Shown: positions 12,952-18,884 of the stretch, one piece after another
How the letters are laid out: the number at the start of each line of letters is the position of its first letter
Numbering within the stretch: the stretch's first letter is position 1
Assembly (NCBI GenBank): GCA_046760445.1
Contig: JBHIEE010000048.1
Location: 1 to 18,884, forward strand
Source: JBHIEE01 sp046760445
GTDB lineage: Bacteria; Acidobacteriota; Aminicenantia; JdFR-78
DNA length: 18,884 bases
Direction: 5' to 3'
Translations under genes and position numbers: made by a program
The notes under the pieces: model-generated
Seen by the model: the letters and a program-made list of their open reading frames with translations, nothing else
Told to the model about the DNA's origin: nothing
Databases searched by the model: none

Positions 12952-15326
12952 TAAATTTTTATTTTTCTTAGCTCATCTATTATTTCTTCAGCTGATTGAT
13001 ACCGGTTCTTCTTATCTTTCTCTAAACATTTTAGGATTATTTTTTCTAACATCTCTGGAATATCGGGTCTCAGTTTACTAAGAGGAACAGGCTTTTTGGA
13101 TAAATGATGAGAAAAAACATCTCCCTCAGCAAAAGGTGGCCGACCAGTAATCAAATGATATAAAGTCGCTCCAGCAGAATAAATATCTGTTCGGCGATCA
13201 ATACTTGTTCCTAAAATTTGTTCAGGCGCCATATAATAAGGAGTACCACTATAAGTCATTTCTTTACTTTCTCCAGTAAGAATAATCGCTATTCCAAAAT
13301 CCATTACTTTTACTTGCTTATCTTTGGTTAACATTAGATTGTGTGGTTTAATATCTCGATGAATAATTCCTTTTTTGTGAGCATAATCTAAGGCATTAAA
13401 TAAATAAAAAGCAACAAATACTATCTGGGGAATGGTCAGTTTTCCTCTCCTATTAAGATAGTCAATAAATGTCTCCCCCTCCATGAATTCCATAGAAATA
13501 AAATAATTATCTTTGATTTGCCCAACATCATAGATAGTCACTATGTTAGGATGAGAAAGAGAAGCTGCTGTTCTCGCCTCAGAAAAAAATCTTTCTACAG
13601 CTTTTTTTCTGGTTAGGAAATCTTTGTTTAAAGTTTTTAAGGCTACACATCGTTTTAGAACTAAATCTTCTGCTTTATAAACTGCACCCATTCCTCCTTC
13701 CCCAATTTTCTCTAAAATTTGATATCTCTCTGAAGAATCCTCAACTGCCTTTTCCAGTTTAACCTGATCCTGAATTTTTTCCTCTATCTGATCAATCTTC
13801 TTTTGGACATCTCGAAAGTTTTGATCCTCATCAAAAATCTTCTGAAATACTGTTTTAGCCTCATCATATCTCCGAGATTTCTCATAGACCTCAGCAAGAA
13901 AATAATAATATTCCATATTATTTGGATTCAATGTCTCATTATTAATTGCTTTTAAAAACTTTTCTTCAGCTTGACTCAGTTTTTTTCTTTTCAGATATAT
14001 TTTCCCTGAAATAAAATTGGCTGAAGAAAAATTTTTACTTTCAAAGGGAACTCTTTCCAAAAAAGATAAAGCTTTCTCTTCTTCTCCTAACTGAGAAGCA
14101 ACTAACCCAGCCTGGTAATAATCCTCTGTCAGTTCAAAGAGGATCAAAGCTTTTTCTAAATTACCAAGTTGATAAAAAATTTTAGCCGCCTGATGAAAAT
14201 CTTTTCCTAACTCATAAGCTTCTGCAGCTTTTTCTTTTTCTCCTGCTCTTAAATAGTTATCTGCAGCTAAAATATAGCTTCTATTTTTATAATGACACTC
14301 TGCTGCTTTAAGATCCTCATTCTCCCACTCATATAATCTGGCTGCTCGGTCATAATCCTTCCCCTTCTCAAACCACTGGGCAGCTTCTTTTATTTTATTC
14401 TGAGCCAAACAATTTTCTCCTAACATTAAATACTCTTCCTCGACTAAATTAAGCTTCTTATACGTCTCAGCAGCCTTTAAGAAATTCCCTGCTTTTCTAT
14501 AATACTCTGCTGCTTGATCTAACTGACCTTGTCTTTTGCTTAATTCAGCTGCTTCTTCAATTTTATTTTGTTCAATTAATAGTTCTAAACATTTATCTAT
14601 TTCTCCTGATTTTTCAAGAAGTTCAATCAACTCTTTAAATTTTTTCTCTTTTTCCTTGTCTTTTCTTATTGATTCTTTATTTTCTCTGTACCATTTCTCA
14701 TAATTAAGGGAAGCTCGCTCAAAATCTCCTGCTTTTTCAAATGCTTTTCCAGCTTCCAAATACAATTTTTCTTGTTCAAATAGTTTTCCTGCTTCATCCC
14801 ATTTTTTTAAAACTAAAAGTAGATGAGCTGCCTCAGAGTACTTGTGATGAATTTTACAAAAATCTATTGCTTCTCTAATTTTACCTGAAGAAAGATAAGC
14901 ACCAATAATTTTATCAGAATATCCATACTCGAGATAGATTTGTTCAGCTTCCCGAAAATTACCTAATCGCTCATATACTTCAGCTAAACTCAGAAAATCT
15001 TCTCCTTTAGTATACATTTTTATTGCCTTTCGATATTCACCGATTTGTTCGTAAATCTTACCTGCTATTGAATAATCTTTCCATTTGGAAGCTTTTTTTG
15101 CTTGATGAACAAGAAAGGGACGCCGAAAAAGTATTGTCAAAAAATTTTTAATAAAAGGTGTTTTATTATAAACTCGAATGAGAATACTTTTTTCTAAGCT
15201 AATAATAAGCTTGAAAAAAATAAAAACAATTAATAGTGAAAATAAAATTTGAATGAAAAGGGGTAAATCAGATATAGAAAACCTTGCTAAATTCAATTCT
15301 TGAAACCATCTGAGAACCCCTTCCAT
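12951..15326 (-). CDS. Membrane TPR-repeat serine/threonine protein kinase
   Basis: A 791-residue PknB-type kinase with an unusual order. One membrane helix (about 24-44) comes first, then some ten or more TPR-like repeats (about 85-505) with A..Y...G....A spacing, a short charged linker, and the kinase domain last (535-791). Kinase motifs are complete: GEGGMG (542-547), VALK with K564, HRDIKPHN (656-663) with catalytic D658 and metal-binding N663, DFG (676-678) and APE (700-702). It should therefore be active and phosphorylate Ser/Thr; HRD marks an RD-type kinase. The TPR region presumably recruits partners. It heads the kinase-MDR-nadA-carA-carB series and is divergent from the DUF5916 gene. 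The ATG follows two copies of AAAGGACA, which serve as ribosome-binding site. Confidence 0.9.
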   Translation of the reverse strand: MEGVLRWFQELNLARFSISDLPLFIQILFSLLIVFIFFKLIISLEKSILIRVYNKTPFIKNFLTILFRRPFLVHQAKKASKWKDYSIAGKIYEQIGEYRKAIKMYTKGEDFLSLAEVYERLGNFREAEQIYLEYGYSDKIIGAYLSSGKIREAIDFCKIHHKYSEAAHLLLVLKKWDEAGKLFEQEKLYLEAGKAFEKAGDFERASLNYEKWYRENKESIRKDKEKEKKFKELIELLEKSGEIDKCLELLIEQNKIEEAAELSKRQGQLDQAAEYYRKAGNFLKAAETYKKLNLVEEEYLMLGENCLAQNKIKEAAQWFEKGKDYDRAARLYEWENEDLKAAECHYKNRSYILAADNYLRAGEKEKAAEAYELGKDFHQAAKIFYQLGNLEKALILFELTEDYYQAGLVASQLGEEEKALSFLERVPFESKNFSSANFISGKIYLKRKKLSQAEEKFLKAINNETLNPNNMEYYYFLAEVYEKSRRYDEAKTVFQKIFDEDQNFRDVQKKIDQIEEKIQDQVKLEKAVEDSSERYQILEKIGEGGMGAVYKAEDLVLKRCVALKTLNKDFLTRKKAVERFFSEARTAASLSHPNIVTIYDVGQIKDNYFISMEFMEGETFIDYLNRRGKLTIPQIVFVAFYLFNALDYAHKKGIIHRDIKPHNLMLTKDKQVKVMDFGIAIILTGESKEMTYSGTPYYMAPEQILGTSIDRRTDIYSAGATLYHLITGRPPFAEGDVFSHHLSKKPVPLSKLRPDIPEMLEKIILKCLEKDKKNRYQSAEEIIDELRKIKI

Positions 15327-15347
15327 TGTCCTTTGTCCTTTGGAACT

Positions 15348-15376
15348 ATCTTACTTGCTAAAAAAATTAATGTCAA
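15348..15376 (-). promoter_or_regulatory. Sigma70-type promoter for the kinase operon
   Basis: On the minus strand TTGACA (15371-15376), a 17-bp spacer and TAAGAT (15348-15353) form a near-consensus promoter. Transcription would start near 15341, about 15 nt before the kinase ATG. Its -35 overlaps the -35 of the opposite promoter. Confidence 0.7.
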
Positions 15377-15395
15377 TATGAAATTGTGATATAAT
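15367..15395 (+). promoter_or_regulatory. Sigma70-type promoter for the DUF5916 gene
   Basis: TATAAT (15390-15395) is a perfect -10. A weak -35, TTAATG (15367-15372), lies 17 bp upstream. Transcription near 15402 leaves a leader of about 13 nt without a Shine-Dalgarno sequence. Confidence 0.55.
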
Positions 15396-15414
15396 TTAGT
15401 GCGACTTAGAAAAG

Positions 15415-17577
15415 ATGGATATTAAGAAAAGAGTGGCTGGTATTGTATTTTTCCTTTCAATTTTTAATTTTCTGTTCTCTTTAGGTTTCGCCTCTCTTAA
15501 AGAATTAAAAGAAAAATATTATTTAAAGATCCCGAGATTATCCCACCTACCTAAAATTGACGGGATTTTAGATGATTCTGCCTGGAAAGGAGCATTAAAG
15601 ATTGAAAATTTTACCCAGTTTGAACCTGAAGAAGGAGCAAAACCCTCAGAAAAAACAATTGTATATGTCGGTTATGACAAGAAAAATTTCTATTTTGCAT
15701 TTCGTTGCTTTGATTCCGAACCAGAAAAGATAAGAGCTTCTCTGAGTAAAAGGGATCAAATCTTTCTTGATGATTTTGTTGGATTTATAATAGACACTTT
15801 TAATGCTAAGAAAAGAGCATTTCAATTTGTTACTAATCCTTATGGAATCCAGGAAGACAGTCTCGTCACCGAAGAACCTCTAAAAGAAGACCTTAGCTGG
15901 GATACATTTTTCATTTCTAATGGTAAGATTGACAAACAAGGATATACAGTAGAAATAGCGGTACCTTTTAAAAGCCTCCGATTCCCCAGCACTCCTTCCC
16001 AGAAATGGGGTCTTCACATTTTTAGGAGAATTCGGAGAAAAAGTGAACGCATCCACTGGATTCCTCTTAGTCGAGACATAAATGGTTATTTAATTCAGGC
16101 AGGCACTATGGAAATTGAAGGTGAAATTGAAAGAGGAAAAAATACAGAAATTATGCCTGTTTTGACTAGTTTAAAAAGGTTAAATGAAAAATTCCATCCA
16201 GAAGGAGGAATTAATGTTAAATATGGAATTGCTTCGGATTTAACTGCTGATTTAACTTATAACCCTGATTTTAGTCATATTGAGACAGATATGCCCCAAA
16301 TTGATGTTAATTTAAGATATGCTCTTTATTATCCCGAAAAAAGACCTTTCTTTTTAGAGGCAAAAGACATTTTTGAAACTCCAATCCCGATAATTTATAC
16401 TCGAAGAATAATTGATCCCCTCTGGGGAGCAAAATTAACTGGAAAAATTGGTAAAACAACTATTGGATTTATCAGTGCTTTTGATGAAAATCCAACCGAA
16501 AGCTTATGGGAAATAAGCAACAAAGAGGAAAAAGAGAATGAAAAAGCCTTATTTAATATTTTTCGTTTAAAAAGGGATTTATTCCCAGAATCATTTATTG
16601 GCTTTACCTTTGCAGATAAAGAAATCGGAAGCTCATTAAGTTCATTCTCCCAGTACAATCGTGTAGCAGGAATAGATGGTCAATTTAAATTTAAAAAATA
16701 CTACACCTTTTCTTTTCAGGTTTTAGGTTCTCAGAGCAAATTTGGGGAGGAAGAAACCAAGATAGTTCCTGCTTTATCTTTCTGGCTCAAACATTATTCC
16801 CGCCATCTTTATATTGATGGTAGTTGGAGAAGCATCCATCCTGATTTTGAAGCTTCTTCTGGATTCATTGAAAGAAAAGATGTTAAAGAAATAGATGCTC
16901 GAATTGCTTATCTTTTTTATCCTCAAAAGAAATACTTAATTTATTTCCGGCCTATGATTCACTATAGACGATTTTATGATTTCAGCAACACTCTTACTGA
17001 TGAAGCTTCTATTTTTTCTGCTTATTTGAGAGGGGGTAAAGAAACAACACTCTATTTACAATATGCCAACTCCATGGAAAGATATAGAGGAATAAATTTT
17101 CATAAAGATACATTCTTTTTTCATCTCAATTCTCAGCCTTTTAAATGGCTGAGCGGAAAATACAGTTTTTTCATAGGAGATGGGATTTATTACGACTCTA
17201 AAAGTCCTTATTTGGGCTTTAGAATAAATAATAGCTTTGAGTTTGATTTGAGGCCCTTAACTAATCTAAAAACTTCCTATAATTTTTCTAACAGTAAATT
17301 TTTTAAAGAGATAAGAGGAGAAAAGGTTTATGACGTCAATATCCTAAGACAAAAAATTACTTTTCAGATTTCTAAAACTCTATCTTTAAGACTAATCACA
17401 GATTATCACAGCTATTATAAAAAGCTTTTTAATTCTCTTCTTCTCAGCTGGGAATACAATCCAGGAACAACATTTTATTTAGGTTTTGATGACACCCAGC
17501 GAAAAGATGAATTTGAAGTTTTTCAAAGAGCAAAAAGAACCTTTTTTGTTAAATTCTCCTATTGGTGGAGAATATAA
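15415..17577 (+). CDS. CBM9-DUF5916 outer-membrane beta-barrel protein
   Basis: A 720-residue exported protein. Residues 1-26 are a signal peptide (KKR, then a hydrophobic core ending near GFAS). A CBM9-like beta-sandwich follows (about 42-235), opening with KIDGILDDSAWKGA (47-60). The DUF5916 barrel region starts near 245, with TYNPDFSHIETDMPQIDVN (281-299) and ALYYPEKRPFFLEAKDIF (303-320) as clear signatures, then alternating beta-strands to an aromatic end, YWWRI. Family members are outer-membrane proteins of Acidobacteria, Bacteroidetes and relatives; ligand or transport role is unproven, and carbohydrate binding is inferred only from the CBM9-like domain. It is transcribed divergently from the kinase with interleaved promoters, so co-regulation is plausible. 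It converges on the GlsB-like gene. Confidence 0.85.
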   Translation: MDIKKRVAGIVFFLSIFNFLFSLGFASLKELKEKYYLKIPRLSHLPKIDGILDDSAWKGALKIENFTQFEPEEGAKPSEKTIVYVGYDKKNFYFAFRCFDSEPEKIRASLSKRDQIFLDDFVGFIIDTFNAKKRAFQFVTNPYGIQEDSLVTEEPLKEDLSWDTFFISNGKIDKQGYTVEIAVPFKSLRFPSTPSQKWGLHIFRRIRRKSERIHWIPLSRDINGYLIQAGTMEIEGEIERGKNTEIMPVLTSLKRLNEKFHPEGGINVKYGIASDLTADLTYNPDFSHIETDMPQIDVNLRYALYYPEKRPFFLEAKDIFETPIPIIYTRRIIDPLWGAKLTGKIGKTTIGFISAFDENPTESLWEISNKEEKENEKALFNIFRLKRDLFPESFIGFTFADKEIGSSLSSFSQYNRVAGIDGQFKFKKYYTFSFQVLGSQSKFGEEETKIVPALSFWLKHYSRHLYIDGSWRSIHPDFEASSGFIERKDVKEIDARIAYLFYPQKKYLIYFRPMIHYRRFYDFSNTLTDEASIFSAYLRGGKETTLYLQYANSMERYRGINFHKDTFFFHLNSQPFKWLSGKYSFFIGDGIYYDSKSPYLGFRINNSFEFDLRPLTNLKTSYNFSNSKFFKEIRGEKVYDVNILRQKITFQISKTLSLRLITDYHSYYKKLFNSLLLSWEYNPGTTFYLGFDDTQRKDEFEVFQRAKRTFFVKFSYWWRI
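17557..17577 (+). other. Small hairpin at the end of the DUF5916 gene
   Basis: ATTCTCC and GGAGAAT are 7-bp arms around TATTGGT, inside the last codons. No T-run follows on the plus strand, so it is a weak terminator candidate at best. A similar string, CTATTGGAGAATTAT, recurs about 90 bp downstream, before the GlsB-like stop. Confidence 0.3.
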
Positions 17578-17664
17578 AAAACTCCAACGAAAAAGTTCCA
17601 ATAATTATTTAATTGAAGAAAAAAAGAAAGATTTAGCTCTAAAAGAATTACACCTATTGGAGAA

Positions 17665-17937
17665 TTATCTTTTCCTCGCAAGCAGGTTCAGAACAGCAAT
17701 AAAAATGGCAGCACCGATTATTGCCCAAATAAGAGGAAAATAGTGTCCGCCAATTTTAATATTTAAATACATTGGAAGATTTAGCTGGCGAGCAATCAGA
17801 GTACCAATAAAAGCCCCTATAAAGCCCAAAGCGATTGAAGTTAAACAGCCTAATTTTCTTCGACCAGCCAAAGAAGCACCAATTGAACCAGTAATAAACG
17901 CAACGAGAAGAAATAAGAAAAAAGATAAAATACTCAT
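17665..17937 (-). CDS. GlsB/YeaQ/YmgE family membrane protein
   Basis: A 90-residue protein with three hydrophobic helices: about 3-22, 31-49 and 66-87. The glycine-rich first two helices (AFITGSIGASLAGRRKLGC, then ALGFIGAFIGTLIAR) are the family signature. Members are inner-membrane proteins often called stress-response or transglycosylase-associated, with no proven activity. It starts 12 bp after the stop of the beta-barrel gene on the same strand, so the two are probably co-transcribed. No Shine-Dalgarno sequence precedes the ATG. The C-terminus ends LLARKR. Confidence 0.8.
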   Translation of the reverse strand: MSILSFFLFLLVAFITGSIGASLAGRRKLGCLTSIALGFIGAFIGTLIARQLNLPMYLNIKIGGHYFPLIWAIIGAAIFIAVLNLLARKR

Positions 17938-17949
17938 TTTTAAAATATA

Positions 17950-18591
17950 TTAAAAATATATTTTGACTCCAATTTTAAAAAGTATTGTTTTTAAATTAAT
18001 ATCAAAATATTCCTTAGTAACCCTAGTATTCATGTCAATAATACTTGTTATTCCTTGAGGTTTGATCAAACAGTACTTAACATCTCCATTTAAAGCCATA
18101 TTTTCAGTGAAAAAATAATCAAAACCTCCTCCAAAATGGATGCCAAAAATATCCTCAACCTCCTGATTAATTTTTACTTCTGGAATAGTTATTATTTCTT
18201 CGGAGAGATTGAAATGATTAAAATAATATCCAAATCCAATTCCAAGATAAGGGATAAAAGACCGACCAACTGGAATAAGGAATTGACCTGTGAATAACAC
18301 AGGAGTAATGGAAAGCTTTCCTTGATAAAGACCTCCCTCTTTTTCTTCTACTTCACTTTTCCAATTACCTGAATCAATTTCTAAAGCAAAATTATTTCCA
18401 ATAGTAAACGAAAAACTCAATCCTGACATAAATCCGCTTCCATAAATCTTCTCTAAAGGAGTTGCATATTCAATTTTTAATCCCAGACCGAAAGTTAGTT
18501 CTTGTGCTTTACTAATAAATGGAATTAATAAAAGAACAAAAATAGCTGAGAAGACTGATTTTACCCAACTCCTTTTTCTCTCCTCTTTCAT
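17950..18591 (-). CDS. Small outer-membrane beta-barrel protein
   Basis: A 213-residue exported protein. A signal peptide covers about residues 1-29, with positive MKEERKR, a hydrophobic core and cleavage likely at SKA-QE. The mature part alternates amphipathic strands rich in Gly and aromatics (LTFGLGLKIEY, IPYLGIGFGYYF, IFGIHFGGGFDYFF) and ends in the terminal aromatic strand ILFKIGVKIYF typical of barrels. It resembles OmpA/OmpW-type eight-stranded barrels, but no specific family signature lets me name it. GGGAGGAG precedes the ATG, the strongest ribosome-binding site in the window, and a good promoter lies upstream, suggesting high expression. The GlsB-like gene follows. Confidence 0.75.
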   Translation of the reverse strand: MKEERKRSWVKSVFSAIFVLLLIPFISKAQELTFGLGLKIEYATPLEKIYGSGFMSGLSFSFTIGNNFALEIDSGNWKSEVEEKEGGLYQGKLSITPVLFTGQFLIPVGRSFIPYLGIGFGYYFNHFNLSEEIITIPEVKINQEVEDIFGIHFGGGFDYFFTENMALNGDVKYCLIKPQGITSIIDMNTRVTKEYFDINLKTILFKIGVKIYF

Positions 18592-18611
18592 TTTCTCCTC
18601 CCAGAATAATA

Positions 18612-18640
18612 ATAATCTCTAAATTTGGCTTCTTTGTCAA
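18612..18640 (-). promoter_or_regulatory. Sigma70-type promoter for the beta-barrel gene
   Basis: On the minus strand TTGACA (18635-18640), a 17-bp spacer and GATTAT (18612-18617). Transcription would start near 18605, just before the GGGAGGAG ribosome-binding site. Confidence 0.6.
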
Positions 18641-18653
18641 TTTAATCTATAAT
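18625..18653 (+). promoter_or_regulatory. Sigma70-type promoter facing the right edge
   Basis: TTGGCT (18625-18630), a 17-bp spacer and a perfect TATAAT (18648-18653). It is interleaved with the opposite promoter and lies just upstream of AAGGAG (18658-18663) and an ATG at 18671. Confidence 0.5.
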
Positions 18654-18670
18654 CAAAAAGGAGTCTTCAA

Positions 18671-18796
18671 ATGACCGGAAAAGATATTTTTAACGCAAGG
18701 GAAGTTCAATCCCGAGTACTCGGGAGAGAGATAGTAAAAATACTAAATCCTAAATCCGAAATACGAAACAAATTCAAATCACCAAAATTCAAATGA
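18671..18796 (+). pseudogene. Short reading frame interrupted by palindrome repeat
   Basis: The ATG at 18671 has AAGGAG 7 bases upstream and a promoter before that, the signals of a real gene. The frame reads MTGKDIFNAREVQ, then SRVLGR from palindrome copy 4, then repeat-encoded residues (ILNPKSEIRNKFKSPKFK) to a TGA at 18794, 41 codons in all. The first 13 codons are not recognisable. I read it as the 5' end of a gene cut off by repeat DNA. A genuine short peptide gene is the alternative. Confidence 0.4.
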
Positions 18797-18884
18797 CCAA
18801 ATACGAAACAAAATCCGAAGCACGAAATCCCTGCCTGCGATTGCTGTAGATACCGCATACTCGTATAATACTACGAAGGAGGCG
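18710..18884. repeat. Palindrome copy 4 and word repeats to window edge
   Basis: TCCCGAGTACTCGGGA is at 18710-18725. Read on the minus strand it is followed by TTGAACTT, close to TTGGAACTT beside copy 3. Then come tandem words CTAAATCCTAAATCCGAAATACG, ACCAAAATTCAAATGACCAA and AATACGAAACAAA (twice). The last 50 bases (CCTGCCTGCGATTGCTG onward) are less repetitive. No intact gene is seen. Confidence 0.75.

Noticed and set aside
17486..17743. Plus-strand reading frame of 85 codons
   Set aside because: It overlaps the end of the DUF5916 gene and the GlsB-like gene in the wrong frame and strand; both of those have clear family signatures.
18741..18820. Tandem words near the right edge as a CRISPR array
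   Set aside because: The repeats are 7-13 bp, degenerate and without unique spacers of constant length; no cas gene is present.

Overview
The window is AT-rich bacterial chromosome with compact operons. It suggests a diderm (Gram-negative-type) bacterium. The evidence is a murein-recycling ligase (Mpl), two outer-membrane beta-barrel proteins with signal peptides, and a Tat-type signal. The DUF5916 barrel protein, the PknB-type kinase with TPR repeats, and intergenic DNA full of degenerate 7-9 bp word repeats resemble Acidobacteria/Aminicenantes-like or other uncultured lineages. That placement is inference; there is no rRNA here to fix it.

Layout. (1) 3-1397 (+): mpl, starting at the window edge, convergent with the next block. 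(2) 5458-1411 (-): acyl-CoA dehydrogenase, meaB, methylmalonyl-CoA epimerase, a DUF2905 membrane protein and a Tat-exported DUF362 protein. The first three point to acyl-CoA/propionyl-CoA oxidation through methylmalonyl-CoA, but the B12-dependent mutase is not in the window. (3) 5459-5895: 437 bp without an intact gene, holding a wrecked four-helix-bundle (S23/IVP-type) gene. (4) 5896-6156 (+): a small membrane-anchored YHS-domain protein whose promoter predicts a leaderless mRNA. (5) 15326-6279 (-): a likely long operon of membrane TPR-Ser/Thr kinase, zinc-dependent MDR dehydrogenase, nadA, carA and carB. It links a sensor-like kinase with NAD and carbamoyl-phosphate synthesis. A 385 bp repeat-filled gap separates carA from carB. 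(6) 15415-17577 (+): a CBM9-DUF5916 outer-membrane protein, divergent from the kinase. (7) 18591-17665 (-): a small outer-membrane beta-barrel followed by a GlsB/YeaQ-type membrane protein. (8) 18597-18884: two interleaved divergent promoters, the start of a short reading frame that runs into repeat DNA, and repeat DNA to the window edge.

The least ordinary content is intergenic. A perfect 16-bp palindrome, TCCCGAGTACTCGGGA, occurs four times (4175, 9573, 9757, 18710). Two copies begin a longer shared repeat of about 100 bp. Two copies bracket the 5' fragment of a four-helix-bundle gene directly upstream of carB, and a second fragment of the same kind of gene lies upstream of the acyl-CoA dehydrogenase. 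A second repeat class, hairpins made of CTTGTGACTTG/TAACCTGTGACTTG words, sits at the 3' ends of genes. It has supplied the last codons of the epimerase and CarA, and a related hairpin supplies the stop of MeaB. I read these as traces of a small, probably non-autonomous repetitive element family that decays by internal deletion and trims or extends neighbouring genes. The repeats are seen directly; mobility is inference.
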